Under the pieces are notes generated by a model, which was not told the DNA's origin, searched no databases, and was given only the letters and a program-made list of their open reading frames with translations. Positions 1 to 8,437 of a stretch of 64,000 nucleotides of DNA are shown here, in pieces. The stretch's first letter is position 1. Every line of letters begins with the position of its first letter. Origin of the DNA: UBA2210 sp036825195 (lineage in GTDB: Bacteria; Desulfobacterota; Syntrophia; Syntrophales; UBA2210). A program made the translations under genes and the position numbers. The stretch spans positions 1 through 64,000 of the forward strand of contig DAISYQ010000008.1 of NCBI GenBank assembly GCA_036825195.1, written 5' to 3'.

Positions 1-35
1 TCCCTTTACCTTTTTCGGAACCATTACCGGTATAG

Positions 36-179
36 CCATTATGGTTCTTTGTAGGAATACCCAAGTATAGTACCGTCTTCATATTTCTGCTTGTTGCCGT
101 GCTGATACCCGGTTGTTTCAGTGACATTGTATTGACGTTGTTGTTTGTGGATGATTCAGAAATACTGACAGACACCTAA
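36..179 (+). other. possible 3' end of a membrane-protein ORF (weak)
   Basis: This is an open stretch of 47 codons ending in TAA at 177-179, preceded in the same frame by a TAG at 33-35. The encoded peptide has a hydrophobic run (FIFLLVAVLIPG) followed by an acidic tail, so it could be the end of a membrane protein. The frame one base earlier is also hydrophobic upstream of position 68, so a frameshifted or decayed gene end is possible. Nothing identifies a family. The rest of 1-205 shows only a purine-rich ribosome-binding site (AAGGGGA) ahead of the next gene. Confidence 0.2.
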
Positions 180-205
180 CGCTTTCCAAGGGGAAATCAT
201 ATCTC

Positions 206-988
206 ATGAGTATCCAATCTCTCGCACATGCAAAAAATCTATCTGAAAAGATCGCCGCAACGTTTCCTGCTCCCCGATTTTACCGTGAAAAGAAACGTGA
301 AGTCGACGAATCGTTTCTCTTGTTTGGAAATGATCCCATGGTCACAGCATGTATGGAGATACTATCCACACGGGCAACCTTCTCCGGTCATGGACTGTCT
401 CATGCGAGAAAGGTTGCGATAGATGCGGGAGCCATAGTTCTCATTGAAAAAAATGATCCGACAGAAGAGGATCACATACAGCGACTCACTCTTCTGGCGC
501 ATATCGCCGGCATCCTGCATGACATAAAACGATCATCCAAAGATCACGCCCGACAGGGAGCAGAAGAGGCGAAGAATATTCTCAGAGAATTTGATCTTAC
601 GGATAAAGAACAACTGTTCGTGGTGGATGCCATCAGAAATCACGAGGCATTTCGACACAGCATCCCTCTTAACGACCCGGAGGGTCAACTCCTGTCCGAC
701 GCCCTCTATGATGCCGATAAGTTCCGCTGGGGTCCTGACAATTTCACTGAAATGATATGGGACATATCGGAAACTCTTAATATCTCTATCGAAATGTTAC
801 TAGAACATTTTCCCGCCGGATTACAATCTCTGGAAAGGATCAGAGGCACCTTTCGCACAGCCACCGGCAAGGAGTACGGTCCCGATTTCATCGCCCTCGG
901 TTTGAAGATAGGGGAGACATTATACCAAGAACTTTCCAACGAACCGCTCCGCGATTCTCTCCCCCTCACCCGAGGGGAACCACTTTAA
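206..988 (+). CDS. HD-domain phosphohydrolase family protein
   Basis: This 260-residue soluble protein carries the HD-superfamily metal-binding pattern. Visible residues are His62/His66 (GHGLSHARKV), the HD doublet at His105-Asp106 (AGILHDIKR), His146 (RNHEAF) and an Asp at 169/171 (YDADKF). HD enzymes hydrolyse phosphate esters of nucleotides or nucleic-acid-like substrates with a bound divalent metal, but the substrate here cannot be told from the sequence. The gene stands alone on the plus strand, and its last four bases overlap the 3' end of the convergent radical SAM gene. The C-terminal residues (SLPLTRGEPL) are encoded by a small inverted repeat (CCCCT/AGGGG, 962-977), so the tail may have grown over a former terminator. 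Confidence 0.8.
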   Translation: MSIQSLAHAKNLSEKIAATFPAPRFYREKKREVDESFLLFGNDPMVTACMEILSTRATFSGHGLSHARKVAIDAGAIVLIEKNDPTEEDHIQRLTLLAHIAGILHDIKRSSKDHARQGAEEAKNILREFDLTDKEQLFVVDAIRNHEAFRHSIPLNDPEGQLLSDALYDADKFRWGPDNFTEMIWDISETLNISIEMLLEHFPAGLQSLERIRGTFRTATGKEYGPDFIALGLKIGETLYQELSNEPLRDSLPLTRGEPL

Positions 989-2799
989 AAATGATACAGC
1001 ATGGAGAGATAATCGCTCACATTCTCTCCGTCCTCCTCTATTCTTTTGAAATAATCGTAGAGAGATACATCCGTATACAGATAATCCTTGGCCGTCGTCA
1101 GTTTTGTTTCCCATGAATAAAACCTGTATACCCTCCGTCCGTCGGGCAAGACCATGATGACTTCATGATCCTGCCAGGCCCGCAAGTGCGATTTCCCCAG
1201 TCTTGGCACATTAAAGACCGGTTCATCCGTCCTCACAAGCCCGGGCATGAGCCGAGACTCTTCCTTGTTTTCCTGTAATATTCTTGCTATGGGAACCCTG
1301 AAATCAACGGTTTCTCCCTTGCCCTGACAGTTGAAGGTGTAGTAGGGATCGATGCCGCAAACCTTGATCGTCTTGCGCAGAAAGGCCGTTTCAAATTTCC
1401 TGCTGTTGTAATACGTAAACACCTGCTGGTTATAGATGTTGATACCCAGCTTTTTTAACCGTTTCACGGCATTCAGGACTTCTGGGCAGAGTTCTGTTGC
1501 ATGTTCCACATGGGTAACGATGGCGATTTCCCGTTTGCCCCACTCGTGGTATTTCGCAAGGATATCAAGCAGACCGTCATTGATCCTCTGAGGGAGGGTT
1601 ACCAGTGTTCTGGTTCCGATACGTATCCTATCTACGTGATCTATCGCCGCAACCTCTCCAATAAGCCAGTCAAGATACGCATTGTTCAGAGTAAAAGGAT
1701 CCCCGCCGGTTATAAGGATTTCTGAGAGATTTCTATCATTCCTGGCCCATTCTATCATGTCCATAACTTTCTGTTTGGGCATCATTGGGTTATCGTCAAT
1801 ATCCTTTATTTCCCAGTTCCTCTGACAATACACACATATCTGGGGACATGAATTGAAAGGTTTCATAATAATGATCTGGGGATACCTGCGCGTGACACCA
1901 TCAATGGGGCTCGTCGCGTGTTCACCCATAAAATCCATATCTCTTCCTTCCCCCTGATTTGCGAGGACATTGGTACAATACCGGGGACTCTGAATAACCT
2001 GCGCGCGAATGGCGCGATCATGAGAGGAACGGCCTTCTTCATTGAAAAGCGACAGATAATGGGGTGTTATTTCAAAAGGAATATGATTCTTCTTCGCCAT
2101 CCGTAACCCTTCCATTTCATCATCGTCCAATGCAACAAGGGCGAACAGCGTTTCGATATCCTTGATAATATGTTTCATGTGCCAGAGGTAATCATGCCAG
2201 TCATCTTCCGACGCACCGAAATAACTCAGGATTTTTTCTTGCAGGTTTTTCCTTTTCTGTACCAGTTTGGGGTCCAGACCCGATTTATATCTCCTGAAAT
2301 ACCTCCTCATCATTGATCCGTAATCATCCAGTTGCGAGGAGCGTTCAATGGCCGCGGCCCTGCCTTCTTTCTGCTCCAGGAGTTCATGGTATCTTGAATG
2401 TTTTCCATATCTTCCCCGAATCCCTTCCAAGAGCGCAAGGTACTCCAGCAAAAATCCTTTACTGGCCTTTTCAAGCGCCCCTTTGTCGTCCCTTGCAAGA
2501 TCGTACAAAAGTGCAAGCGGCGAAGCACCGGTCAGAAATTCATTTTCTGTTCGCATGGTATTGGAAAGCACCCGTATGCATTCCCGCGCATTCCTCTTTT
2601 CAACGACATTCAATTTCGCGAAGGGGGTGTCCGCCTTCATGTTGTACAGATCTCGTCTAAAACGATCAAGGTAATCGAAGAACACATAGCGTGCTTCTTC
2701 CACATGTTTGGCGTCACGAAGAATGCTTTTGAGTTTTGGCTCCGCTTTCCATATTCTCTCGATAAGCTCCTCTTTTGATAAATAAATCGCTTTCTTCAT
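985..2799 (-). CDS. KamA-family (lysine 2,3-aminomutase-like) radical SAM protein, long form
   Basis: About 604 residues. A radical SAM cluster motif C-x3-C-x2-C (SCPQICVYCQRNW, near residues 318-325) is followed by a TIM-barrel region with the GGDPF motif typical of SAM binding in aminomutases. KamA enzymes move an alpha-amino group to the beta carbon using PLP, SAM and a 4Fe-4S cluster. The lysine in RLGKSHL near the C-terminus could be the PLP lysine. It is much longer than classical KamA (about 415 residues), with about 250 extra N-terminal residues rich in helix, so the substrate may differ. I chose the ATG at 2799; a GTG at 2808 lies inside the G-rich ribosome-binding site (AGGGGGG). 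It is the last gene of the TAXI-TRAP operon, which suggests a catabolic amino acid substrate. Function beyond the family level is inference. Confidence 0.85.
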   Translation of the reverse strand: MKKAIYLSKEELIERIWKAEPKLKSILRDAKHVEEARYVFFDYLDRFRRDLYNMKADTPFAKLNVVEKRNARECIRVLSNTMRTENEFLTGASPLALLYDLARDDKGALEKASKGFLLEYLALLEGIRGRYGKHSRYHELLEQKEGRAAAIERSSQLDDYGSMMRRYFRRYKSGLDPKLVQKRKNLQEKILSYFGASEDDWHDYLWHMKHIIKDIETLFALVALDDDEMEGLRMAKKNHIPFEITPHYLSLFNEEGRSSHDRAIRAQVIQSPRYCTNVLANQGEGRDMDFMGEHATSPIDGVTRRYPQIIIMKPFNSCPQICVYCQRNWEIKDIDDNPMMPKQKVMDMIEWARNDRNLSEILITGGDPFTLNNAYLDWLIGEVAAIDHVDRIRIGTRTLVTLPQRINDGLLDILAKYHEWGKREIAIVTHVEHATELCPEVLNAVKRLKKLGINIYNQQVFTYYNSRKFETAFLRKTIKVCGIDPYYTFNCQGKGETVDFRVPIARILQENKEESRLMPGLVRTDEPVFNVPRLGKSHLRAWQDHEVIMVLPDGRRVYRFYSWETKLTTAKDYLYTDVSLYDYFKRIEEDGENVSDYLSMLYHF

Positions 2800-2827
2800 A
2801 AAAAACACCCCCCTAAATGTTTTTTAC

Positions 2828-3826
2828 TTACCAGATTGTTACTATGGGAAGATCACGCATGGTGACCAGCCCGGGCTGCGCCTCACATACACGACGTATT
2901 GCGTTGACGACGATGGCCACCGTCGTAATGTCGCCGTTGGTTCCCTTCAGGTTGATTTCCAGATCCGGTTTTCCGGTAATCAGGATCGTATCCCCGTCCT
3001 CCTTTTCATCCAGGGCGGCGATAAAGGTTAGGGTCATGAATTCACCTTCAGAGGTATAGCCGCGGGCCACTTGTTTTAGACCCCTTACCTGGCCGGGCTG
3101 TACCTCAAAGAAATCGGTCCTAACCGGAGAATCAGCTACTACCGGCTCGACAGCGGATTCATATTTGACCAGATTTCTGCCCACGGTGTTAAAAACCATT
3201 CCCATGGATTCCGGAAGTCCGATATGTCCCATACGCCCTGTTTCCATTTTCGCATTAAAGTCTTCCACCGTCATTCCCGAACCGATCTTTGCCTGAAAAG
3301 GTCCGCGCCGCAGCGAGGCATTCATGCGTCGCGTCACATCGATGCGGTCCACCCGTTGACAGATAGCAGTAAGGTTGAGGGGCAACGAATCCATAAGGAA
3401 ACCGGGATTGACACCCGTACCCAAAACCGTTTTACCTGCCTGTCGGGCAGCAGCATCTATCCGGGCGGCTGCATCCGCATGGGCCAGCCACGGGAAGGAC
3501 ATCTCCTCTGCTGTCGAGACAATATTCAGTTTTTCTTTCAGGATCCCTATAATCTGAGATTCAAAGACATCAAAGAAGGAGCCGGTGGTATGAACGACCA
3601 CATCTGCTTCTGTTCTTTCCAGTACCTGGGACAGTTCCTTCACTACGGGGAAGCCCACAGGGCTTGCAAGACCGATTACCTCGCCGACATCTCTTCCTAT
3701 TTTTGTCTGGTCAATATCAACCGCTCCGACCAGTTCCATTCCTTTTCTCTCCGTAATATGACGTGCCGTGGCGCTGCCGATCGGACCCAGACCATATTGT
3801 ACCACACGTACTACTTTGTCAGACAT
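2828..3826 (-). CDS. 2,4-diaminopentanoate dehydrogenase-like NAD(P)-dependent oxidoreductase
   Basis: 332 residues from the ATG at 3826, which is preceded by AAGGAGAA; an upstream in-frame ATG at 3880 lies inside the previous gene and lacks a good site. The N-terminal Rossmann motif VVQYGLGPIGSATARHI and the overall layout resemble the DapB-fold dehydrogenases that act on diamino acids in amino acid fermentation (2,4-diaminopentanoate dehydrogenase, Ord). Such enzymes oxidatively deaminate the diamino acid made by an aminomutase. Its 5' end overlaps the TRAP permease gene by 8 bp and the KamA-like gene follows 28 bp later, so the three are probably co-transcribed. The pairing of aminomutase and diamino acid dehydrogenase is the main functional clue. 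The exact substrate is not shown by the sequence. Confidence 0.72.
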   Translation of the reverse strand: MSDKVVRVVQYGLGPIGSATARHITERKGMELVGAVDIDQTKIGRDVGEVIGLASPVGFPVVKELSQVLERTEADVVVHTTGSFFDVFESQIIGILKEKLNIVSTAEEMSFPWLAHADAAARIDAAARQAGKTVLGTGVNPGFLMDSLPLNLTAICQRVDRIDVTRRMNASLRRGPFQAKIGSGMTVEDFNAKMETGRMGHIGLPESMGMVFNTVGRNLVKYESAVEPVVADSPVRTDFFEVQPGQVRGLKQVARGYTSEGEFMTLTFIAALDEKEDGDTILITGKPDLEINLKGTNGDITTVAIVVNAIRRVCEAQPGLVTMRDLPIVTIW

Positions 3827-6554
3827 TACTATTCTCCTTAATCTTTTGTATTTTGTTTTTTCTTCTTCCTTGTATGACAATAATGAATATCAAGAAAAAC
3901 ATCCCAACCACATCGGTGTACCCCTCCGGGGTAAACAGACAAAAGGCGGCAATCCCTGTCAGTATCCGTTCCAGGACCGTGGATTCGACCCTGAAATACC
4001 CTATGACGGTAGCGCCAAGGGCAACGACACCCAGTATCAATGTTATAAACACCCGTGCAAACCTGAGGTAGTCAAACGAAGCGCTCGGATCGAGAAGCAC
4101 CGGCAGCCAGAGGATAATAGGGGAATAGACGAAGACAAAGGGGACATAGACCTTTGCCATCGAAAGGCTGAACGAGGTAAATCCTGTTTTGAAAGGATCG
4201 CCACCTGATATGCCGGACGCCGCATACGCTGCGAGCGCAACAGGGGGAGTTACATCGGCAAGCACGGCATAAAACAGAACAAACATGTGCGATACCAGAG
4301 GATGGATTCCCCACTGTAACAGCGCCGGGGCCGCGATCATGGATGCGATAATATATTGCGCCGTGGTGGGTATTCCCATCCCGAGGATAAAGCAGGATAT
4401 GGCAGTGAAAACAAGCGTGAAAAAGAGCGTGATTCCATCGAGGGTCATCAGATGCATCACATCTATCGAGCTAACGAGGAATGCCACTCCGTGGGCAAGC
4501 TCTATGACGGCGGCGGCAAATTTGAGTCCGAGCCCCGTCAGTGTGGTGGCCCCGACGATAAAACCGACACAGGCACACGCCGCTCCGATAGCAAGCGCAT
4601 TTTTTGTCCCCGCCTCCAGCGTATGGAGGATATCGGGTATTCTCATCTTACTTTCCTTATAGAAGACCCCTATACCGATTATGGTCATCTGAGCCCAGAA
4701 TGCGCACAGTGACGGTTCAATCATGAAGTAGAGCAAGACCGAGAGAACCGCCGTTGCCGCGATACCCAGCAGCCAGGAGGTGAGATCTGTTTTTTTAAGC
4801 GTATACACGAAACCCGCCACACCGAACCCTCCCCAGAGAATGAGGGTAAGCGCTGAATGATGAAGGGGATTCACCCTGAATAGGATGCAGGGGGCCGACA
4901 GAAAAAGAGCCACCAGTAATGGCAGGGTTCTCGTATGTATTTGTCCGATCGCAACAGAGAATATGATTCCCCAGAATGCTGCCAGGAAAGGGCTGCTCCC
5001 CGATATGAGGAGATAAATGATGACTACAAGCGGAGCGACATAGAGACCGCGCTCTCTGAGGACAGTGCCGATCTTCGGGAGGGTTTCGCGGGGCAGTCCC
5101 TTCAGTCCCTGTTTCAGGGCCTCGAAGTGCACCATGGTCCCCACGGCAAAAAAGTGCAGGAACGAGGGGACAATGGCCGCAGCAGCTATCTTGATATAGG
5201 GTATCCCCAAAAACTCGGCCATGATAAAGGCTGCCGCCCCCATAATCGGCGGCATCAGCTGTCCTCCCGTTGATGACGCCGCTTCAACGGCCCCTGCGAA
5301 CCGGGGGGAATACCCAACCTTTTTCATGAGCGGAATGGTAAAGGCCCCCGTCGTGACCGTATTGGCAATGGAGCTTCCACTGATGGACCCGAGAAAGCCA
5401 CTGGAAATAACCGATACCTTGGCAGGCCCTCCGACGGTACCGCCTGCAAGGGCCATGGCGAGATCCATAAATAACTGTCCCAGACCGGTTTTGGAAATAA
5501 AGATACCGAAGAGCACGAAATGAAACACAAAGGTGGCAACAACACCGAGTGGAATACCGAAGATGCCTTCCGTGCCGAGATACATGTGTTCTATGATGCG
5601 CTCGATGGAGTAGCCGCGGTGCGCAAAGAAACTGAGACCCGGGATATCGAGAAAATAAGGCCCCAGATAGGAGTTGATCAGGACAAGCAGGGCAATAATG
5701 GGAAGGGGTGGTCCGAGACTCCGCCGCGTCCCTTCGAGGATTAACAGGATGGCAAAGGCTCCTACCACTAAATCCATTTTATAAGGAATCCCCGCGCGCA
5801 ACACCAGGCTGTTAAATTCCAGGAATATGTAAACGGAAATAAAGGCCGCAATGACTGCAAAGAATACATCGAAGTAGGGAATATGGTCTCGCATATAGCC
5901 GAACTTCTTACCTCGAATCATGGAAAACACCGTCCAGACCCACTGGACGGCAAAGAGAAGTACTATGCTGAAGAAGACACCGAAGAGAAAAACACTCCAG
6001 AACAAGAGAGAGGCTCCGGAGTTTTCAAATGCCTCTGCTATGTGCATATTCCTCAGAACGAAATTCGCTCCGAAGATCAGTGCTCCTATCATAACTGTGT
6101 ATATTACAAAGTCTCCATAGACAAAGACCCTATTCGACCAAAACTCTCTGCGCTTGAAATAGACGACAAACAGAAATGCGACCGCGAACAGGGCAAATGT
6201 TTCATATCCGGAGAGATCCATAATCTCGCGAAAGAGGGCACTCACCACGGATGCTCCTATAATGCCATAGATGACATCATAGACCACGTGCTTCATATCC
6301 CGTATCGCGTTCTTTCGTATCGAATACAGAAAAAATACCAGAGGGAGGACAAAAGCCAGATGGAAGGCACGGTGTCTCCATTCCTGAAACACTCCGAACC
6401 CGGCCGTATAAATATGAAATATCGACAACACGAGGGTCATAAAAAATACAAGTTTCAGGGTAACACCGGTGAGTTGGCGAAATCGAAACTCCGGATCATA
6501 CTTGGCAAGTTCGTCTATGTCTTCAACGATGGCCACTTTTTTCTGCCGTTCCAT
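3819..6554 (-). CDS. TRAP transporter permease, fused 4TM/12TM (TAXI type)
   Basis: This 911-residue integral membrane protein joins the small (DctQ-like) and large (DctM-like) TRAP permease subunits in one chain. The N-terminal part up to about residue 250 has several hydrophobic helices. The remainder holds the long DctM repeat, with conserved small-residue loops such as GFLGSISGSSIANTVTTGAF and GMGIPTTAQYII. TRAP systems use an ion gradient to take up organic acids captured by a periplasmic binding protein; the fused form usually partners TAXI binding proteins, as found here at 7137-8159. It starts with an ATG after AAAGGGG, 12 bp after the DUF1850 gene, and its end overlaps the dehydrogenase gene. 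Confidence 0.93.
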   Translation of the reverse strand: MERQKKVAIVEDIDELAKYDPEFRFRQLTGVTLKLVFFMTLVLSIFHIYTAGFGVFQEWRHRAFHLAFVLPLVFFLYSIRKNAIRDMKHVVYDVIYGIIGASVVSALFREIMDLSGYETFALFAVAFLFVVYFKRREFWSNRVFVYGDFVIYTVMIGALIFGANFVLRNMHIAEAFENSGASLLFWSVFLFGVFFSIVLLFAVQWVWTVFSMIRGKKFGYMRDHIPYFDVFFAVIAAFISVYIFLEFNSLVLRAGIPYKMDLVVGAFAILLILEGTRRSLGPPLPIIALLVLINSYLGPYFLDIPGLSFFAHRGYSIERIIEHMYLGTEGIFGIPLGVVATFVFHFVLFGIFISKTGLGQLFMDLAMALAGGTVGGPAKVSVISSGFLGSISGSSIANTVTTGAFTIPLMKKVGYSPRFAGAVEAASSTGGQLMPPIMGAAAFIMAEFLGIPYIKIAAAAIVPSFLHFFAVGTMVHFEALKQGLKGLPRETLPKIGTVLRERGLYVAPLVVIIYLLISGSSPFLAAFWGIIFSVAIGQIHTRTLPLLVALFLSAPCILFRVNPLHHSALTLILWGGFGVAGFVYTLKKTDLTSWLLGIAATAVLSVLLYFMIEPSLCAFWAQMTIIGIGVFYKESKMRIPDILHTLEAGTKNALAIGAACACVGFIVGATTLTGLGLKFAAAVIELAHGVAFLVSSIDVMHLMTLDGITLFFTLVFTAISCFILGMGIPTTAQYIIASMIAAPALLQWGIHPLVSHMFVLFYAVLADVTPPVALAAYAASGISGGDPFKTGFTSFSLSMAKVYVPFVFVYSPIILWLPVLLDPSASFDYLRFARVFITLILGVVALGATVIGYFRVESTVLERILTGIAAFCLFTPEGYTDVVGMFFLIFIIVIQGRRKNKIQKIKENSNV

Positions 6555-6566
6555 ATAAAGGCCCCT

Positions 6567-7073
6567 TTATGTAAAAATTTTCGCCCTCACATATATATAT
6601 TCGAGAAACGTCATCTTTTCTATGAACACCCTCAGGAGCGTGTCTCCCGCCAGGGATGGAAGCTTTAAAAGTTTGCCGTTTCCCAGCGTCAAGGTGTTGT
6701 CATATTGTTCATTAACCCACAGATCAAGGTGCGGCACAACCCTGTACATGTTAGTGATACGCAAATGATCTCCTTCAGTGTAGAGCCGTTCATCTCCTGA
6801 TAGGGTGGTAGGAAGTCCGGTATTGGAGGAGGAAAAGGTTGTTTCATACAGCACGATTTTGAAATTTTTGTCTATCGTGAAAAATTCCCGAACAGGGGAA
6901 AGCTCAACCGAATGGATATATTTTGTTGAAAATTGATCGTTTGGCCAGACTATATGGGCGAAAACCGGCCTATTTTTTCTTATTGCCTCTATCCGCAACA
7001 CATGACAGGGAATAAGAGAACAGAAAAAAAAGATAACAAGAGCCGAAAGAATGACTATTCTTTTCTTATCCAT
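6567..7073 (-). CDS. DUF1850 domain protein of the TAXI-TRAP operon
   Basis: 168 residues. A single N-terminal hydrophobic segment (about residues 7-27) suggests a membrane anchor or signal peptide, and the body has the DUF1850 hallmarks (SVELSPVREFF, then YETTFSSSNTGLP). This small family typically sits between a TAXI binding protein and a fused TRAP permease, exactly as here; its role in transport is not established. The start ATG at 7073 has no ribosome-binding site directly before it. The only GAGGAGG lies 34 nt upstream, separated by a perfect 11-bp hairpin (see the entry at 7071-7114). No other methionine in the N-terminal part offers a better start. Confidence 0.82.
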   Translation of the reverse strand: MDKKRIVILSALVIFFFCSLIPCHVLRIEAIRKNRPVFAHIVWPNDQFSTKYIHSVELSPVREFFTIDKNFKIVLYETTFSSSNTGLPTTLSGDERLYTEGDHLRITNMYRVVPHLDLWVNEQYDNTLTLGNGKLLKLPSLAGDTLLRVFIEKMTFLEYIYVRAKIFT

Positions 7074-7114
7074 ACAGTCCGGGCACCGTAAAAACGGTGC
7101 CCGGGTACCTCCTC
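7071..7114 (-). promoter_or_regulatory. Shine-Dalgarno / hairpin / start-codon arrangement for the DUF1850 gene
   Basis: On the sense strand GAGGAGGT (7114-7107) is followed by AC, a perfect 11-bp stem CCGGGCACCGT / ACGGTGCCCGG with a TTTT loop (7104-7079), then ACTGT and the ATG (7073). The linear distance from GGAGG to the ATG is 34 nt, far too long. Folding the hairpin away leaves 8 nt, an ideal spacing. A structure that bridges the site to the start is known from phage T4 gene 38. The same hairpin may also protect the upstream binding-protein mRNA. The geometry is seen; the function is inference. Confidence 0.6.
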
Positions 7115-7136
7115 AATATATCAAGCTATCATATGG

Positions 7137-8159
7137 TTACTTCAGGCCTTTCTCCCTGTAAAACTTCAAAGCGCCCGGATGGAGGGGAATCGCAACGCCG
7201 TCAAGGGCTGTTTTGAGAGTAACATCCTTACCCTTGACGTGGGCCTGGGCCATAATCTCGGCTCCGCTCGGAGCTTCCGCAGCCTTTTCACCAGATTTGC
7301 GCAGGACAAAAGTTCCCTTTTCCCACAGTGCCTTCGTAAGATTATACACAACCTCTTCCGAAATGGCGGCATCAACAACCCACTGAGCCATCGTAGTAAT
7401 GGCCGGAGTATCGACATCGACACCCTTGTATGTACCTGCGGGAATAACGACCTTCGCATAGAAGGGATTCTTTTCGATAATCTTCGCGATGGTTGCATCA
7501 TCAAGCGGAACAAGCGTAATATCCGATGTGGTGGCCAGCTCCGTTATGGACGCTGTCGGCCATCCCGCCGTAACAAATGTTACATCCGCCTGTCTGTCCT
7601 TCAACCGCTGGGCTGCCCCGGCAAAGCTGAGCCAGTCAACATTGCTGAAATCATCATAGGTAAGACCGACACCTGCGAGTACCGCCAGACAATCTACTTC
7701 TGTTCCGCTTCCTCTGTCACCGGGAACCAGCTTCTTTCCCTTCAGGTCCGCTATGGTTTTTATACCGGCTCCTTCCCGGGCAACGATCTGGATGGTCTCC
7801 GGATAGAGAGAGGCAATCGCTCGAAGGTTTTCGACGGGTTTTCCCTCAAACTGTTTGATCCCGTTATAGGCATAGTAGGCAACATTGTTCTGAACGAAGG
7901 CCGACTCGATCTGATGACTCTTTATCAGGTTGCAGTTTGCAACGGATGCGTTACCCGACTGGGCGGTGATAATAAGATCGGGCAGCTTGTTCGACAGAGC
8001 CTGAGCCAAAACGCCACCAAGGGGATAGTAGGTGCCCCCCGTGCCGCCCGTGGCAATGGCGAAGAAACTTTTTTTCGCCGCAAACGACGGACTGACAAAA
8101 AGCATCGAGCACGTCACAATAAGCGCAATTACAAGTACCAGGTTCCTCTTCTTCAACAT
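7137..8159 (-). CDS. TAXI-family TRAP transporter solute-binding protein
   Basis: 340 residues with a clear signal peptide (MLKKRNLVLVIALIVTCSML ending near SFAA-KK), so it is periplasmic. The mature start (FFAIATGGTGGTYYPLGG) is the signature of TAXI binding proteins (TRAP-associated extracytoplasmic immunogenic family), and SGNASVANCNLIKSHQIESAFVQ follows as usual. It captures the ligand and delivers it to the fused permease encoded downstream. It is the first gene of the operon, with a strong ribosome-binding site (AAAGGAG) and a sigma70-type promoter at 8235-8263. Ligands of TAXI proteins are often dicarboxylates or amino acids such as glutamate; an amino acid fits the downstream enzymes, but this is inference. 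Confidence 0.93.
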   Translation of the reverse strand: MLKKRNLVLVIALIVTCSMLFVSPSFAAKKSFFAIATGGTGGTYYPLGGVLAQALSNKLPDLIITAQSGNASVANCNLIKSHQIESAFVQNNVAYYAYNGIKQFEGKPVENLRAIASLYPETIQIVAREGAGIKTIADLKGKKLVPGDRGSGTEVDCLAVLAGVGLTYDDFSNVDWLSFAGAAQRLKDRQADVTFVTAGWPTASITELATTSDITLVPLDDATIAKIIEKNPFYAKVVIPAGTYKGVDVDTPAITTMAQWVVDAAISEEVVYNLTKALWEKGTFVLRKSGEKAAEAPSGAEIMAQAHVKGKDVTLKTALDGVAIPLHPGALKFYREKGLK

Positions 8160-8234
8160 AATAGTCTCCTTTCAAGCAATATTATTCTCGATAACCCCTC
8201 TTCCCGATTACACAACTTTTCATCGTATTCCAGA

Positions 8235-8263
8235 GAGATAAATGATTTACCAGCAATTGTCAA
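8235..8263 (-). promoter_or_regulatory. sigma70-type promoter of the TAXI-TRAP operon
   Basis: On the minus strand TTGACA (8263-8258) and TATCTC (8240-8235) are separated by 17 bp, about 75 bp before the start of the TAXI binding-protein gene. The -35 box is perfect and the -10 box is fair. Recognised by eye only. Confidence 0.5.
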
Positions 8264-8372
8264 CTCTTTTCATATTGTCGGTGGAACCGCCAGATTCACG
8301 CATTACTGGACATGCCGCACACCATACAGACCTGTGCTCATATCACAACAGACTGCTGCGGGAAGAAAGCAT

Positions 8373-8411
8373 TTGACAATTTCTCCGTTCAGTTTATAAC
8401 TGCATCAGTTA
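8373..8411 (+). promoter_or_regulatory. promoter with overlapping palindrome ahead of the CoA-ligase subunit gene
   Basis: TTGACA (8373-8378) and TATAAC (8395-8400) are spaced by 16 bp. A perfect inverted repeat TAACTG-CAT-CAGTTA (8397-8411) overlaps the -10 box and the probable start of transcription, the usual place for a repressor operator. The gene starts at 8438, after GGAGTGAG. Confidence 0.5.
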
Positions 8412-8437
8412 CAAATCAGAACCGGAGTGAGTTTTTA

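Noticed and set aside
5883..6668. A 261-codon plus-strand frame antisense to the TRAP permease.
   Set aside because: The minus-strand frame is a clear permease; the antisense product has no family resemblance.
7179..8399. A 406-codon open frame on the plus strand antisense to the TAXI binding-protein gene.
   Set aside because: It is a shadow of a well-recognised gene on the other strand, rich in Arg/Gly/Asn without domain resemblance.
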